NCBI GenBank assembly: GCA_004299485.1
Contig: SCQP01000005.1
Span: 1-64,000, forward strand
Reading direction: 5' to 3'
Origin: Acidobacteriota bacterium
GTDB taxonomy: Bacteria; Acidobacteriota; Terriglobia; Terriglobales; SCQP01
DNA: 64,000 nucleotides
Notes under the pieces: model-generated
Seen by the model: only the letters and a program-made list of their open reading frames with translations
What the model was told of the DNA's origin: nothing
The model's database searches: none
Made by a program: the position numbers and the translations under genes
Shown: piece after piece, positions 26,473-35,082 of the stretch
Layout: the number at the start of each line of letters is the position of its first letter
Numbering within the stretch: position 1 is the stretch's first letter

Positions 26473-27507
26473 ATGTTTGTTGACGAAGTAGAGATCCGGA
26501 TTCAGGCAGGCGGCGGGGGCAATGGCTGTCTGGCCTTCCGGCGGGAGAAGTTTGTGCCGCGCGGGGGACCGAGCGGCGGCGACGGCGGCGACGGCGGCGA
26601 CGTCATTCTGGAAAGCTCGGAACGTCACAACACCCTGGTCCATTTCCGCTTCAATCCCGAACATAAGGCCGGTCGCGGCGGTCACGGCGAAGGCAGCAAC
26701 CGCCAGGGCAAGCGCGGCCGCGACGTGGTGCTGCGGGTGCCGGTGGGAACCGTCGTCGCCGACGCGCTGAGCGGCGAACGGCTGGCCGATTTCACCGAAC
26801 CGGGCCAGCAGCAGATTCTGGCGCACGGCGGCCATGGCGGGCGCGGCAATGCGCGCTTCGCCACCTCGACCAACCAGGCGCCACGGCGCGTCGAGCCGGG
26901 CCAACCGGGCGAGTTCCGGAAGCTGAAGCTGGAGCTGAAGCTGCTGGCCGAGGTCGGGCTGGTGGGATTTCCGAACGTGGGTAAGAGCACGCTGATTTCG
27001 GTGCTCTCGGCGGCACGGCCGAAAATTGCCGACTATCCGTTTACGACGCTGACCCCCAATCTGGGCGTGGTGCGCATCTCCGGCGACGAGGATGCCGACA
27101 GCTTCGTGGTGGCGGACGTGCCGGGTTTGATCGAGGGCGCGCACGCCGGCGCGGGGCTGGGCACGCGCTTTCTGCGGCACATCGAACGCACGCGGGTGCT
27201 GGCGCATCTGGTGGATGTGTCCGGCTTCAGCGGCCGCGACCCGGTGCACGATGTCGAGGTGATTGAAGGCGAACTGCGCGATTTTGGCGCGGGTCTGAGC
27301 GAGAAGCCGGCGCTGCTGGTGGCCAGCAAAGTGGATATCGCCGACGCCGATAAGCTGGCGGCCTTGCGGGCGCTGGCGGTGCTGCGGCAGCAGCCACTGC
27401 ATGAGATTTCGGCGGTGACCGGAGCCGGCGTGGACGCCCTGAAGTACGCGCTGGCACAGCGGCTGCGGGAAACGAAGCTCGAGCCGCCAGAGGCAGCCGC
27501 TTCGTGA
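26473..27507 (+). CDS. obg: Obg family ribosome-associated GTPase
   Basis: A 344-aa GTPase for 50S assembly and stress control. Gly-rich Obg fold (about 1-155, [20 protein letters not shown]), then the G domain with [20 protein letters not shown] and a VASKVD in place of NKxD. It ends just after the G domain (EPPEAAAS), the short C-terminal version. Overlaps nadD by 4 nt. Confidence 0.96.
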   Translation: MFVDEVEIRIQAGGGGNGCLAFRREKFVPRGGPSGGDGGDGGDVILESSERHNTLVHFRFNPEHKAGRGGHGEGSNRQGKRGRDVVLRVPVGTVVADALSGERLADFTEPGQQQILAHGGHGGRGNARFATSTNQAPRRVEPGQPGEFRKLKLELKLLAEVGLVGFPNVGKSTLISVLSAARPKIADYPFTTLTPNLGVVRISGDEDADSFVVADVPGLIEGAHAGAGLGTRFLRHIERTRVLAHLVDVSGFSGRDPVHDVEVIEGELRDFGAGLSEKPALLVASKVDIADADKLAALRALAVLRQQPLHEISAVTGAGVDALKYALAQRLRETKLEPPEAAAS

Positions 27508-28265
27508 AGCCGCCGCGCAGGGAGCGCGTGGGCGTGCTGGGCGGAACGTTTGATCCGGTGCATGCCGGCCACCTGGCGATGGCACGGGCGGCGGAGCGCA
27601 CCTGCGGGCTGGCGCGGGTATGTTTTGTGCCGGCGCCCTCGCCCTGGCACCGCCGGCGGCCGCCACTGGCATCCTACGCCGACCGCTATGCGATGCTGGC
27701 GCTGGCGCTCAACGGACGGTCGAACTGGCTGCCGCTGGAGGTTCCGGATACGCCCGGCCGGCCCACCTACACCATTGACCAACTGCGCTGGATGCGGCAG
27801 CATGGCTGGGGTGAGCGGCTGTACTTCATCGTGGGCGCGGACAGCTTTGCCACGCTGCCGCAGTGGCACCGCTGGCGCGAGCTGCTGGCGCGCTGTGATT
27901 GGGTGGTGCTGGGACGGGGCGCCGGCAAACGTCTGCCGGACGTGGTGCCCGCAAATATGATTACGCAAGCAAGGCAGGACGGACTGCGGTTGCGCGGCGG
28001 CACGCGTCTTCACTGGCTGCCGGATTTCGCGCAGCCGGTCAGCGCCAGTTCCGCGCGCCAGGCGCTGCGCGAAGGCGGCGCGGGGGCTCTCGGGGTCCCC
28101 AGCGCAGCCGAGCGTCAAGACGGGGTAAACGACGCAGTGCGTCGTTTACGGGCGCAGCCACGCCCGGCCTCGCGCCCGACCATCGCGCGCAAGCGCAGCG
28201 CGGCGGTTCCCGCGGCGGTGGCGCGCTACATCCAGCGCGCAGGGCTCTATCAACTTCATGAGTAA
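27504..28265 (+). CDS. nadD: Nicotinate-nucleotide adenylyltransferase with repeat-derived insertion
   Basis: A 253-aa enzyme adenylating nicotinate mononucleotide in NAD synthesis; GTG start at 27504 overlaps obg. [15 protein letters not shown] is the nucleotidyl-transfer motif. Near the C-terminus, after [12 protein letters not shown], about 45 residues (28075-28205) not found in typical NadD interrupt the family before [15 protein letters not shown]. That segment is one copy of the GC-rich repeat and contains a 12-bp palindrome. The reading frame stays open, so the insertion is tolerated. Confidence 0.9.
   Translation: MKPPRRERVGVLGGTFDPVHAGHLAMARAAERTCGLARVCFVPAPSPWHRRRPPLASYADRYAMLALALNGRSNWLPLEVPDTPGRPTYTIDQLRWMRQHGWGERLYFIVGADSFATLPQWHRWRELLARCDWVVLGRGAGKRLPDVVPANMITQARQDGLRLRGGTRLHWLPDFAQPVSASSARQALREGGAGALGVPSAAERQDGVNDAVRRLRAQPRPASRPTIARKRSAAVPAAVARYIQRAGLYQLHE
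28083..28178. repeat. GC-rich repeat, copy A, inside nadD
   Basis: GGGGCTCTCGGGGTCCCCAG through the CGAGCGTCAAG core matches 58825-58861 with a few changes, and its right end (GCGCAGCCACGCC) matches 58873-58885. Between them lies a 12-bp palindrome GTAAACGACGCA/TGCGTCGTTTAC (28125-28149). Confidence 0.7.
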
Positions 28266-28641
28266 GACTTCGGATACCAAACTGCGCCGGGCACTGCGGG
28301 CGGCCGCCAACGCGGCGGCGGACAAGAAGGCGCTCGACCTGGTGCTGCTCGATTTGCGCCAGCAGGCGGATTTCTGTGATTACTTCCTGATCTGCCATGG
28401 CACCAATCCCCACCAGATGGAAGCGATCGCCGATGCCGTGGAAGAGCGGCTGGAGCAGGAGGGCTTCCGGCCGGCGCAGCGCGAAGGCAAACGGCAGGGC
28501 GAGTGGCTGGCGCTCGACTACGTGGACTTCATGGTCCATATCTTTTCCCCGCGCACGCGCCGCTTCTACGATCTGGAGCGGCTCTGGTCCGGCGCGCCGC
28601 ACGTATCCCTCACCCCCCGCCCGCGCCACGGGCAAGCGTAA
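28258..28641 (+). CDS. rsfS: Ribosomal silencing factor RsfS
   Basis: A 127-aa protein that binds bL14 and blocks subunit joining in starvation. Core DFCDYFLICHGTNPHQM and LDYVDFMVHIFSPRTRRFYDLERLW match the family. It overlaps nadD by 8 nt, the common nadD-rsfS arrangement. Confidence 0.94.
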   Translation: MSKTSDTKLRRALRAAANAAADKKALDLVLLDLRQQADFCDYFLICHGTNPHQMEAIADAVEERLEQEGFRPAQREGKRQGEWLALDYVDFMVHIFSPRTRRFYDLERLWSGAPHVSLTPRPRHGQA

Positions 28642-28650
28642 AATGACAGC

Positions 28651-29646
28651 GTGAGTTCCGAGGCGCAGTGGGAGGGCGCGGTGCGCGCATTGCCGGTGTG
28701 GATCGCCGCGGATGCGGCCTCGCAACAGGTGCTGGAGCTGGTGCGTAAGGCCGCCAGCTTGCCGGCGACGGTGTTGATTGCGGGCGAAAGCGGGACCGGC
28801 AAGGATCAGCTCGCACAACTGCTGCATTTTCTGGGGCCGCGGCGGCACAAGCCGGTGGTCAAGATCGACTGCGCCAGCCTGCCGGCGGAGCTGCTCGAAA
28901 GCGAACTGTTCGGCTATGAAAAAGGCGCCTTCACCGGCGCGTACCAGGCCAAACCGGGGCGGCTGGAACTGGCCGGCGAAGGCACGCTGATCCTGGATGA
29001 AATTGCTTCCCTGAGTCTGCCGTTACAGGCCAAACTGTTGCGCGTCATCGAAGAGAAATCGTTTGAACGGCTGGGCGGGCATACCTCCATCCAGATTGAG
29101 GCGCGGCTGGTGGCGCTGACGAATGTGGAGTTGGCGCAGGCGGTCGAGCGGCGGGAATTCCGCGAAGATTTGTATTACCGCCTCTTTGTGCTGCCGGTGC
29201 CCATTCCGCCCCTGCGCGAGCGGCGGGACGACATTCTGCCGCTGGCGGAACATTTTCTGACGGAGTCGGCGCACGAGCATCCGCGCCGCTTGAGCGCCAC
29301 CGCGAAACGGGCGCTGGTGGCCTACGACTACCCCGGTAACGCGCGCGAGCTGCGCAACCTGTTGAGCCGGGCGGTGATTTTCTGCGAACGCGACGAGATC
29401 GGCGCCGAACACCTTCCGGCTTATGTGCAGGCCGCGGCGACGGGCGCGCCGGTGGAGAAGACGCTCGCCGAGGTCGAGAAGGACCACATCGCCGCCGTGT
29501 TGCAGCGCTTTCGCGGCCGCAAGCAGGCGGCGGCAGCGGCGCTGGGCATCAGCGCCAAGACGCTGCTGGAGAAGCGGCGCAAGTACGGCCTGGATCCGCC
29601 ATGGACGGACCGGCTGCCGCCGGGCATTTACCGGCCGGAAGACTGA
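28651..29646 (+). CDS. Sigma-54-dependent transcriptional activator lacking a receiver domain
   Basis: A 331-aa protein with GTG start. The AAA+ domain carries Walker A GESGTGKDQLAQ, the sigma-54 contact loop GAFTGA, Walker B GTLILDEIASL and arginine-finger region FREDLYYRL. A Fis-type helix-turn-helix (RKQAAAAALGISAKTLLEKR) closes it. The N-terminal part before the AAA+ domain is only about 30 residues, so it lacks a phosphorylation receiver or GAF sensor. Targets unknown. Converges with scpB with a 19-bp overlap. Confidence 0.92.
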   Translation: MSSEAQWEGAVRALPVWIAADAASQQVLELVRKAASLPATVLIAGESGTGKDQLAQLLHFLGPRRHKPVVKIDCASLPAELLESELFGYEKGAFTGAYQAKPGRLELAGEGTLILDEIASLSLPLQAKLLRVIEEKSFERLGGHTSIQIEARLVALTNVELAQAVERREFREDLYYRLFVLPVPIPPLRERRDDILPLAEHFLTESAHEHPRRLSATAKRALVAYDYPGNARELRNLLSRAVIFCERDEIGAEHLPAYVQAAATGAPVEKTLAEVEKDHIAAVLQRFRGRKQAAAAALGISAKTLLEKRRKYGLDPPWTDRLPPGIYRPED

Positions 29647-30233
29647 TCGCCGGCGGCAGCGGGAGCCTCGCCGCCAGCCGGTGCTTCGACTTCGATGCCT
29701 TCGAGACCCGCCTGCGCCATTTCTTCGAATTCTTTGAGCGTGGGCAGATCGCGCAGGCTGCTGAGGCCGAACTGGACCAGGAAATCGCGGGTGGTGCGGT
29801 AGAGGATGGGTTTGCCGACGACTTCCTTGCGGCCGGCGGTCGAGACCAGCTTTTTGTCCAGCAGGGTGTTGATGACGCCGGCGGGATCGACGCCGCGCAG
29901 GTCGCGGATTTCCGGCAGCGTCACCGGCTGCTTGTAGGCGATGACGGCGAGCGTTTCGAGGGCGGCGAGCGAAAGGCGGATGCGCGGTTTGAGGCTCTTG
30001 AGGAACTGGCGCACGGCCTCGTGATGCTGCGCCTTGGTGGCCATGCGATAGCCGCCGGCGATGGCGCGCAGTTCAATGCCAAATTCATCGGGCGCGTAGC
30101 GCGCGGCCAGTTGTTCGAGCGCGGCCTGCACCTCGGCGGCCTCGACCCCCAGCGCCGCCGCCATCTGGGCCACCGTCGCGGGCTCCTCGGCAGCGTAAAT
30201 AATGGCTTCGATGGCGGAAACGATCTCGCTCAC
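29628..30233 (-). CDS. scpB: Segregation and condensation protein ScpB
   Basis: A 201-aa winged-helix protein: AIEAIIYAAEEPATVAQMAA at the N-terminus and SLAALETLAVIAYKQPVTLPEI with RGVDPAGVINTLLDKKL as the family core. It forms the condensin accessory complex with ScpA and SMC. It overlaps the scpA stop by 4 nt. The last 25 residues are a low-complexity tail. Confidence 0.94.
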   Translation of the reverse strand: MSEIVSAIEAIIYAAEEPATVAQMAAALGVEAAEVQAALEQLAARYAPDEFGIELRAIAGGYRMATKAQHHEAVRQFLKSLKPRIRLSLAALETLAVIAYKQPVTLPEIRDLRGVDPAGVINTLLDKKLVSTAGRKEVVGKPILYRTTRDFLVQFGLSSLRDLPTLKEFEEMAQAGLEGIEVEAPAGGEAPAAAGDQSSGR

Positions 30234-31144
30234 TCACTCTCCCCACTCGCAGGTTTGGACTGCGCCAGAAAATCCAGCCACGCCTGATGAAAGCGGCGAT
30301 GGCGTTTCAGCAGAATATCGCCAAACGGGCGGTCCTGACGCAGCATGGCGACCTGCAACCGCACCAGTTCCAGAATGGCCAGAAACGACGCCAGCAGCGC
30401 CTGCTTGCTGGCTGCCTGCTGGAACAGAGGGCGGATGGGCACCGGATCTTCCGTCCGCGTCAGCAGGCGGTGAATGTGCTCGATCATGCTGCGCACGCTC
30501 ACTTCCTCCGGCGCCAGGGTGAGCTGTGGGCGCTCGCGCAGCCGCTCCAGCACCTGGCGGAATGTCGCCACCAGGTCATGCACGCCTACGGCCAACTGGG
30601 CTGGATCTTCGTCGGGCGGATGATCCCAGCGCTGCGGCCGCGACCAGCTCGCCTCTTCCAGTTGCTGGCGTTCATGCAACTGCGAGGCGGCCTGCTTGAA
30701 CTGCTCGTATTCGAGCAGGCGCTGGACCAGCTCTTCGCGCGGGTCGGGCGGCGGGGCTTCGCCGGGCAGAAGCGGTTCTGCCGGAAGCATCATCTTGCTC
30801 TTGATCTGGATGAGGGTGGCCGCAACCACCAGAAATTCTGCCGCGACCTCGACATCCAGATCGCGGAGGGTTTGCAGATAAGCAAGGTATTCGCCGGTGA
30901 TGGCGGCGATGGGGATGTCGTAAACGTTGATATTCTGGCGGCGGATGAGGTCGAGCAGCAGGTCAAACGGACCCTCATACAACTGGCCGATTTGGATCAG
31001 AAAGGGCGAGGCGTCGTCTGTTGGCGCGGGCCCCAGCGCGGCTGCGCCGCGCGCCCCGCTTGTGCCCGCGCCAGACTGGGGGCCCCGTGCGCCCCATTCT
31101 GGCGCTGCGCTAGAGGGCACGTTCTGATGACGCGGCTGATCCAT
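30230..31144 (-). CDS. scpA: Segregation and condensation protein ScpA with repeat-derived N-terminus
   Basis: A 304-aa kleisin: the family start is FLIQIGQLYEGPFDLLLDLI at about residue 48, followed by INVYDIPIAAITGEYL and a C-terminal winged-helix. The ATG at 31144 is the only ATG ahead of the kleisin core, and there is no other suitable start after the repeat, so about 40 residues before the core are translated from a GC-rich interspersed repeat. In a typical ScpA the core begins within 10 residues of the start. Confidence 0.92.
   Translation of the reverse strand: MDQPRHQNVPSSAAPEWGARGPQSGAGTSGARGAAALGPAPTDDASPFLIQIGQLYEGPFDLLLDLIRRQNINVYDIPIAAITGEYLAYLQTLRDLDVEVAAEFLVVAATLIQIKSKMMLPAEPLLPGEAPPPDPREELVQRLLEYEQFKQAASQLHERQQLEEASWSRPQRWDHPPDEDPAQLAVGVHDLVATFRQVLERLRERPQLTLAPEEVSVRSMIEHIHRLLTRTEDPVPIRPLFQQAASKQALLASFLAILELVRLQVAMLRQDRPFGDILLKRHRRFHQAWLDFLAQSKPASGESE
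31022..31061 (-). repeat. GC-rich palindromic interspersed repeat, copy E, inside scpA
   Basis: Reverse complement reads AAGCGGGGCGCGCGGCGCAG then CCGCGCTGGGGCCCGCGCCA, matching copies D and B at most positions. A second GC-rich stem (31070-31120) continues it. Confidence 0.7.
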
Positions 31145-31304
31145 TTTTACTACTCGGCCTAGTGATCTCTAAGACGCTGTGGCCGCCGGGTAGTGTCCGG
31201 GGCTGAATCAGCATACCATTATGAGGAAAGGCCAGCAATTTCCGTGCGGCAACGACAGGAGGAGCAAGTAACCTCCACCATCGCTGCGGCGTTGATGGTT
31301 ATGT

Positions 31305-31937
31305 ATGCTGGCGCAAGCGCTCACCATGCCGCTTCCGTATCGGGCCGCCCCAAACGAGGACGTGGACCTGCCGCTCGTGCAGCGCATTCAGAACGGCGAC
31401 GGAGCAGCCTTCGAAGAGCTATACGCGCGCTATCAGCAGCCGATTACGCGGTTGGTGGCGAACGTGGTGCGGTACCGGGAAGTGGTGCCCGACCTGGTGC
31501 AGGAGATTTTCACCAAAGTGTACTTCGCCATGGAGGGCTTTATGCCGGGCATGCCCTTCCGGCCGTGGATTTATCGCGTAGCCACGAATTATTGCGTAGA
31601 CTACCTGCGGAAACGGAAACGGCAGCCACCACAGGTATCGACCACCGCGGAAACCGGCGAAGACCAGGAATGGATGATGCCGGATCCGTCAGCAAGCGTG
31701 TTGCAGAAGCTGGTCTCGACGGAGCTGGCGGGCAAATTGCTGATGGAACTGAAGCCGCGGGACCGGATGCTGCTGGTGATGAAGGAAATGCAGGATTTGA
31801 GTCTGGAAGAGATCGGCACGGTCACGCACATGGGGATTTCGGCGGTAAAGGTGGCGTTATTTCGCGCGCGCAAGCGTATGCTCAACGAGTACCAGCAGTT
31901 GATGCAGCAGGCGAAGGAGGGGACTTCGCATGAGTAG
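31305..31937 (+). CDS. ECF-type RNA polymerase sigma factor
   Basis: A 210-aa sigma-70 family factor. Region 2: AFEELYARYQQPITRLVANV and DLVQEIFTKVYFAM; region 4: RDRMLLVMKEMQDLSLEEIG and SAVKVALFRARKRM. Starts at 31305 and 31326 are both possible. The stop overlaps the anti-sigma gene by 8 nt, the standard sigma/anti-sigma pair. Regulon unknown. Confidence 0.94.
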   Translation: MLAQALTMPLPYRAAPNEDVDLPLVQRIQNGDGAAFEELYARYQQPITRLVANVVRYREVVPDLVQEIFTKVYFAMEGFMPGMPFRPWIYRVATNYCVDYLRKRKRQPPQVSTTAETGEDQEWMMPDPSASVLQKLVSTELAGKLLMELKPRDRMLLVMKEMQDLSLEEIGTVTHMGISAVKVALFRARKRMLNEYQQLMQQAKEGTSHE

Positions 31938-32397
31938 CCGGAAGCAGGAATGCGAGCAGTTGCGTGAGCGGCTGGAGAACGGTGGCACGGTGCTGGGCGA
32001 GGAGGGGAAACGCCATCTGGCGGCGTGCGCCGAATGCGCCGAGTATAGGGAGTTGACGCAGTGGTCGCGCACCGTGGTGCACGCGGGGGCGGTGGAAGCC
32101 ACACCGCCGCTGATGAGTTCGGTGTGGGCGTCGATCCATCGCGCCTCGGAGCAGGCGTGGGATTCCTCGCTGACGCGCAGCTTCCGCTATCTGCTGCCCT
32201 ACATGGTGGCGGTGGTGGCGCTGATTGCGCTGGTCGGCGGGCTGACGGCAGTGCGCACGCCCGCGCCGGTGCGGGCGGCGAGCGCCGCCTACGCGGTGCT
32301 GAATCAACCCGAGCCGGCGGCGATGACCGAAGTGCTGGCGAGCGTGAGCCAGCCGTCGCAGGATCCGGCGGATCTGCTGGGAGGACACACCCGATAG
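31930..32397 (+). CDS. Anti-sigma factor with zinc-finger motif and one membrane helix
   Basis: A 155-aa protein. N-terminal ZAS-type motif HLAACAECAEY (His-x3-Cys-x2-Cys), then a transmembrane helix (LLPYMVAVVALIALVGG) and a short extracytoplasmic tail. It should hold the ECF factor inactive until a signal at the envelope. Coupled to the sigma gene by overlap. Confidence 0.9.
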   Translation: MSSRKQECEQLRERLENGGTVLGEEGKRHLAACAECAEYRELTQWSRTVVHAGAVEATPPLMSSVWASIHRASEQAWDSSLTRSFRYLLPYMVAVVALIALVGGLTAVRTPAPVRAASAAYAVLNQPEPAAMTEVLASVSQPSQDPADLLGGHTR

Positions 32398-32403
32398 AGG
32401 CCT

Positions 32404-32889
32404 ATGCCGAAAGGATTTCATAGTTCCGCGATTCTGGTGATTGTCTTCGTGCTGGGCCTGGTGGCAGGCATTGCCGGCATGGTCTGGGCATGGCCGGGGG
32501 TGCAGGCGCGCTATTTTACCCACAAGCGGGAAACGTACGTGCAACACCTGCAAACCACGCTGCAGCTCACGCCCCAGCAGGTGACGCAGGTGGAGGGCGT
32601 GATTCAAGATGCCGGCCAGTTGCGGCACAGCATCCACCTGCAATACGCGCCGCAGTACCATGCGATGTGCGAACAGGCGTATACGCTGCACCAGCAGGAG
32701 CGGGACTCCTACCTGCAATCGCCGCAGCGCAAACTGCTGCTCGACCGGTTGCACCGCATCATGACCGCCAGCCAGTGGCAAAAATGGCAGCAACCCTCGA
32801 GCACGAACAATCACCGCGCGCGTCCCGATCCCTGCGAACACTCCCGGTCCCGCAATCCGCGCGCGGCGGGCAGCAGCTCCGGGCGCTAG
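32404..32889 (+). CDS. Membrane-anchored Spy/CpxP-like envelope protein
   Basis: A 161-aa protein with an N-terminal helix (ILVIVFVLGLVAGIAGMVW) and a helical domain rich in Gln, His and Tyr (LQLTPQQVTQVEGVIQD), similar to LTxxQ-type Spy/CpxP proteins. Seven bp after the anti-sigma stop, so it is the third gene of the sigma operon and may sense or buffer envelope stress. Confidence 0.75.
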   Translation: MPKGFHSSAILVIVFVLGLVAGIAGMVWAWPGVQARYFTHKRETYVQHLQTTLQLTPQQVTQVEGVIQDAGQLRHSIHLQYAPQYHAMCEQAYTLHQQERDSYLQSPQRKLLLDRLHRIMTASQWQKWQQPSSTNNHRARPDPCEHSRSRNPRAAGSSSGR

Positions 32890-32914
32890 CTCCGCCAAAC
32901 CGGCCGGTACGCTG

Positions 32915-32920
32915 TATAAT
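32915..32920 (+). promoter_or_regulatory. TATAAT -10 box upstream of the structured RNA/ppiD leader
   Basis: A perfect TATAAT at 32915-32920 about 7 nt before the expected start near 32927. A good -35 is not evident. It suggests transcription starts just ahead of the hairpin-rich leader. Confidence 0.5.
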
Positions 32921-32926
32921 GAGGTG

Positions 32927-33078
32927 ATTTGCCGTGCCTGCAAGAGCAGAATCCGCGTTGGTGGGGCCCGCTTCGTGTCGGCTCGTGCGGCTTTTCCTGG
33001 TGGAAAAGCCGCAGCCGGCACGCTCGGCTGGGATACAGCGATGCTGATTCTGCTCTAGGGGCCTGCGGCATCCACAAG
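32927..33078 (+). ncRNA. Candidate rod-like structured RNA or ppiD 5' leader
   Basis: The outer stem AGAGCAGAATC (32944-32954) pairs exactly with GATTCTGCTCT (33046-33056). Inside, GTGTCGGCT and AGCCGGCAC flank GCGGCTTTTCC/GGAAAAGCCGC around a TGGT loop (about 32976-33021), with a CGT bulge. It starts behind a TATAAT box and ends at the ppiD Shine-Dalgarno. A long rod with a central unpaired part is 6S-RNA-like, but neither its conserved loops nor a terminator are seen. A regulatory leader of ppiD is equally possible. Confidence 0.4.
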
Positions 33079-33086
33079 GATTTCCG

Positions 33087-35075
33087 ATGCTGAATTTTTT
33101 CCGACGGCGGGACACCACCGCACGCTGGGTGCTGGGTGGCTTCCTGGTGATCATCTGTATCGCCATGGTAATGTTCCTGATTCCGCAGGGCATGCAGGGC
33201 GACTCCTCGCTGCCGCTGTTAGATCAGACCGTGGCCACGGTGAATGGGACCAAGATTACCGGTCAGGACCTGAACAGCCAGGTGCAGCGCTTCGGGCAGG
33301 GGCAGCAGATTCCGCAGCAGTTATTGCCCATGCTGGGCGAACAGGCATTGCGCAACCTGATCACCACGCAGGCGCTGGTCGACCAGGCCCGGCAGTTGGG
33401 CCTGACGCCGACCAACACGGAAATCGCCCAGGCGGCGCGGCAGCAGCTTCCGGAGCTGTACCCGGGCGGCAAGTACGTGGGCGACGCGCAGGCGGCGCAA
33501 ATGCTCGCCTCCTCGCAAGTGACGCTGCCGCAACTGCAAGAGCAGTTGCGCCAGGGCCTGATGGTGTCGAAGGTCGAGGACCTGATCGAGGATCCGGTGC
33601 GGGTCAGCCAGGCGGAAGTGCGGCATCAGTTTGAGGTTCAGAACGAAAAGGCGACCTTCGATTACGTGGTGCTCGATCCCGAGCAGTTGCAGAACAGCGT
33701 GAAGGCCGACGCGCCCGCGCTGGCGGCGTTCTACAAGGCCAACCAGAGCAATTACGACGCGCCGGAAAAGCGGCAGATCGAGGTGGTGCTGGCCAACCAG
33801 GCGGCGATTGCGGCGGGCATCCAGATCTCGCCGGCGGCGGTGCATCAATTCTACGAGCAGAACCGGGACACCTACAGCCATCCGGAACAGGTCAAGGTCT
33901 CGCACATTCTGATCAAGTTCCCCGACACCACTCCGGCGGCGGCCGAGATTGCGACGACGCGCAAGCGCGCCGAAACCGTGCTGAAGCAGGTGCAGGCCAA
34001 GCCGAAGGACTTTGCCGCGCTGGCCAAGAAGTACTCGCAGGATGACGCCAGCGCGCCCAATGGCGGCGAGCTGGGCTTCATCCAGCGCAACCAGACGGTG
34101 CCCAATTTTGAAAAGGTCGCCTTCAGCCTGCCGGTGGGTCAGATCAGCGGACTGGTGCAGACCGAGTACGGCTTCCACATCATCAAGGTGGAGGCGCATA
34201 ACCAGGCCTATGTGCAGCCGGAAGCATCGGTGCACGACCAGATCGTGGCCACACTGCAGAAAGACCAGGCGGTGAATCAGGCGCAGAATCTGATCAATCG
34301 GGCGGCGGCCATGAGCCAGACCACACCGCTGGCGGCGGTGGCGCAGCAACTGCATCTGGAGTATTTCCGCACGCAGCCGATCAGCCAGACCGATCCGGTC
34401 ATTGGCATTGGCGTGAATCCGAACTTCGCCGGAGCGGTGTTTGCCACCCAGGCCGGCGCGGCTACCGCGCCGATTCAAGTGGCGCAGGGGTTTGCCCTCG
34501 CCAAGATCGACAAGGTGATTCCGCCGGGACCGCAGCCGCTGTCGGCGGTAGAAGCGCAGGTCACCAGCGACTACAGGAAGCAGCAGGCGCAGAAGCTGGC
34601 GGTCAGTGAGGCGGCGGCGCTGGAAGCGGCGGCGAAGACGCAAGGGCTGAAGGCGGCGGCGGCGAAGCTGCACCTGAAACTGGAAACCGGCAAGGCGCTG
34701 ACGCGCTCGGGCTCGCTGCCCGATGTGGGCGCGATTTCCAGCTTTGCCGCAACCTTGTTCGGCTCGAAGCCGGGCGCGGTGGCGCCGGTGGCGGCGGTCA
34801 GCGGTAAGCAGGTGGTCTACGCGCTGAGCACGCTGCAGGAGCCGACGGATGCCGATTTCGCGCAGCAGAAGAACGCCATGGAGCAGCAACTGCTGACGCA
34901 GAAGCGCAACCACGTGCTCAACGCGTATGCCGACGCGCTGATCACCCGGCTCACCAAGGCGGGCAAGATCACGGTCAACGAGGCGACGGTGGAACGGGTG
35001 CTGGGCATCGGCGGCGGGCCGTCATCGCCCGGAACACCGGCGCCGGCGGCGCCGCGCGGCCTGGGCCTCGGCTAA
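33087..35075 (+). CDS. PpiD/SurA-like periplasmic peptidyl-prolyl isomerase
   Basis: A 662-aa protein with a cytoplasmic N-terminus and one transmembrane helix (ARWVLGGFLVIICIAMVMFL), a SurA N-like chaperone region (about 45-230) and a parvulin domain (about 270-365) with VSHILIKFPD, NGGELGFIQRNQTV and EYGFHIIKVE. Such foldases assist outer-membrane and periplasmic protein folding. A second degenerate rotamase-like region follows. It starts 8 nt after the RNA leader. Confidence 0.9.
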   Translation: MLNFFRRRDTTARWVLGGFLVIICIAMVMFLIPQGMQGDSSLPLLDQTVATVNGTKITGQDLNSQVQRFGQGQQIPQQLLPMLGEQALRNLITTQALVDQARQLGLTPTNTEIAQAARQQLPELYPGGKYVGDAQAAQMLASSQVTLPQLQEQLRQGLMVSKVEDLIEDPVRVSQAEVRHQFEVQNEKATFDYVVLDPEQLQNSVKADAPALAAFYKANQSNYDAPEKRQIEVVLANQAAIAAGIQISPAAVHQFYEQNRDTYSHPEQVKVSHILIKFPDTTPAAAEIATTRKRAETVLKQVQAKPKDFAALAKKYSQDDASAPNGGELGFIQRNQTVPNFEKVAFSLPVGQISGLVQTEYGFHIIKVEAHNQAYVQPEASVHDQIVATLQKDQAVNQAQNLINRAAAMSQTTPLAAVAQQLHLEYFRTQPISQTDPVIGIGVNPNFAGAVFATQAGAATAPIQVAQGFALAKIDKVIPPGPQPLSAVEAQVTSDYRKQQAQKLAVSEAAALEAAAKTQGLKAAAAKLHLKLETGKALTRSGSLPDVGAISSFAATLFGSKPGAVAPVAAVSGKQVVYALSTLQEPTDADFAQQKNAMEQQLLTQKRNHVLNAYADALITRLTKAGKITVNEATVERVLGIGGGPSSPGTPAPAAPRGLGLG

Positions 35076-35082
35076 CGCGGCC

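Noticed and set aside
32927-33078. Signal-recognition particle (4.5S) RNA
   Set aside because: The conserved GGAA tetraloop and the asymmetric loop of SRP RNA are absent.
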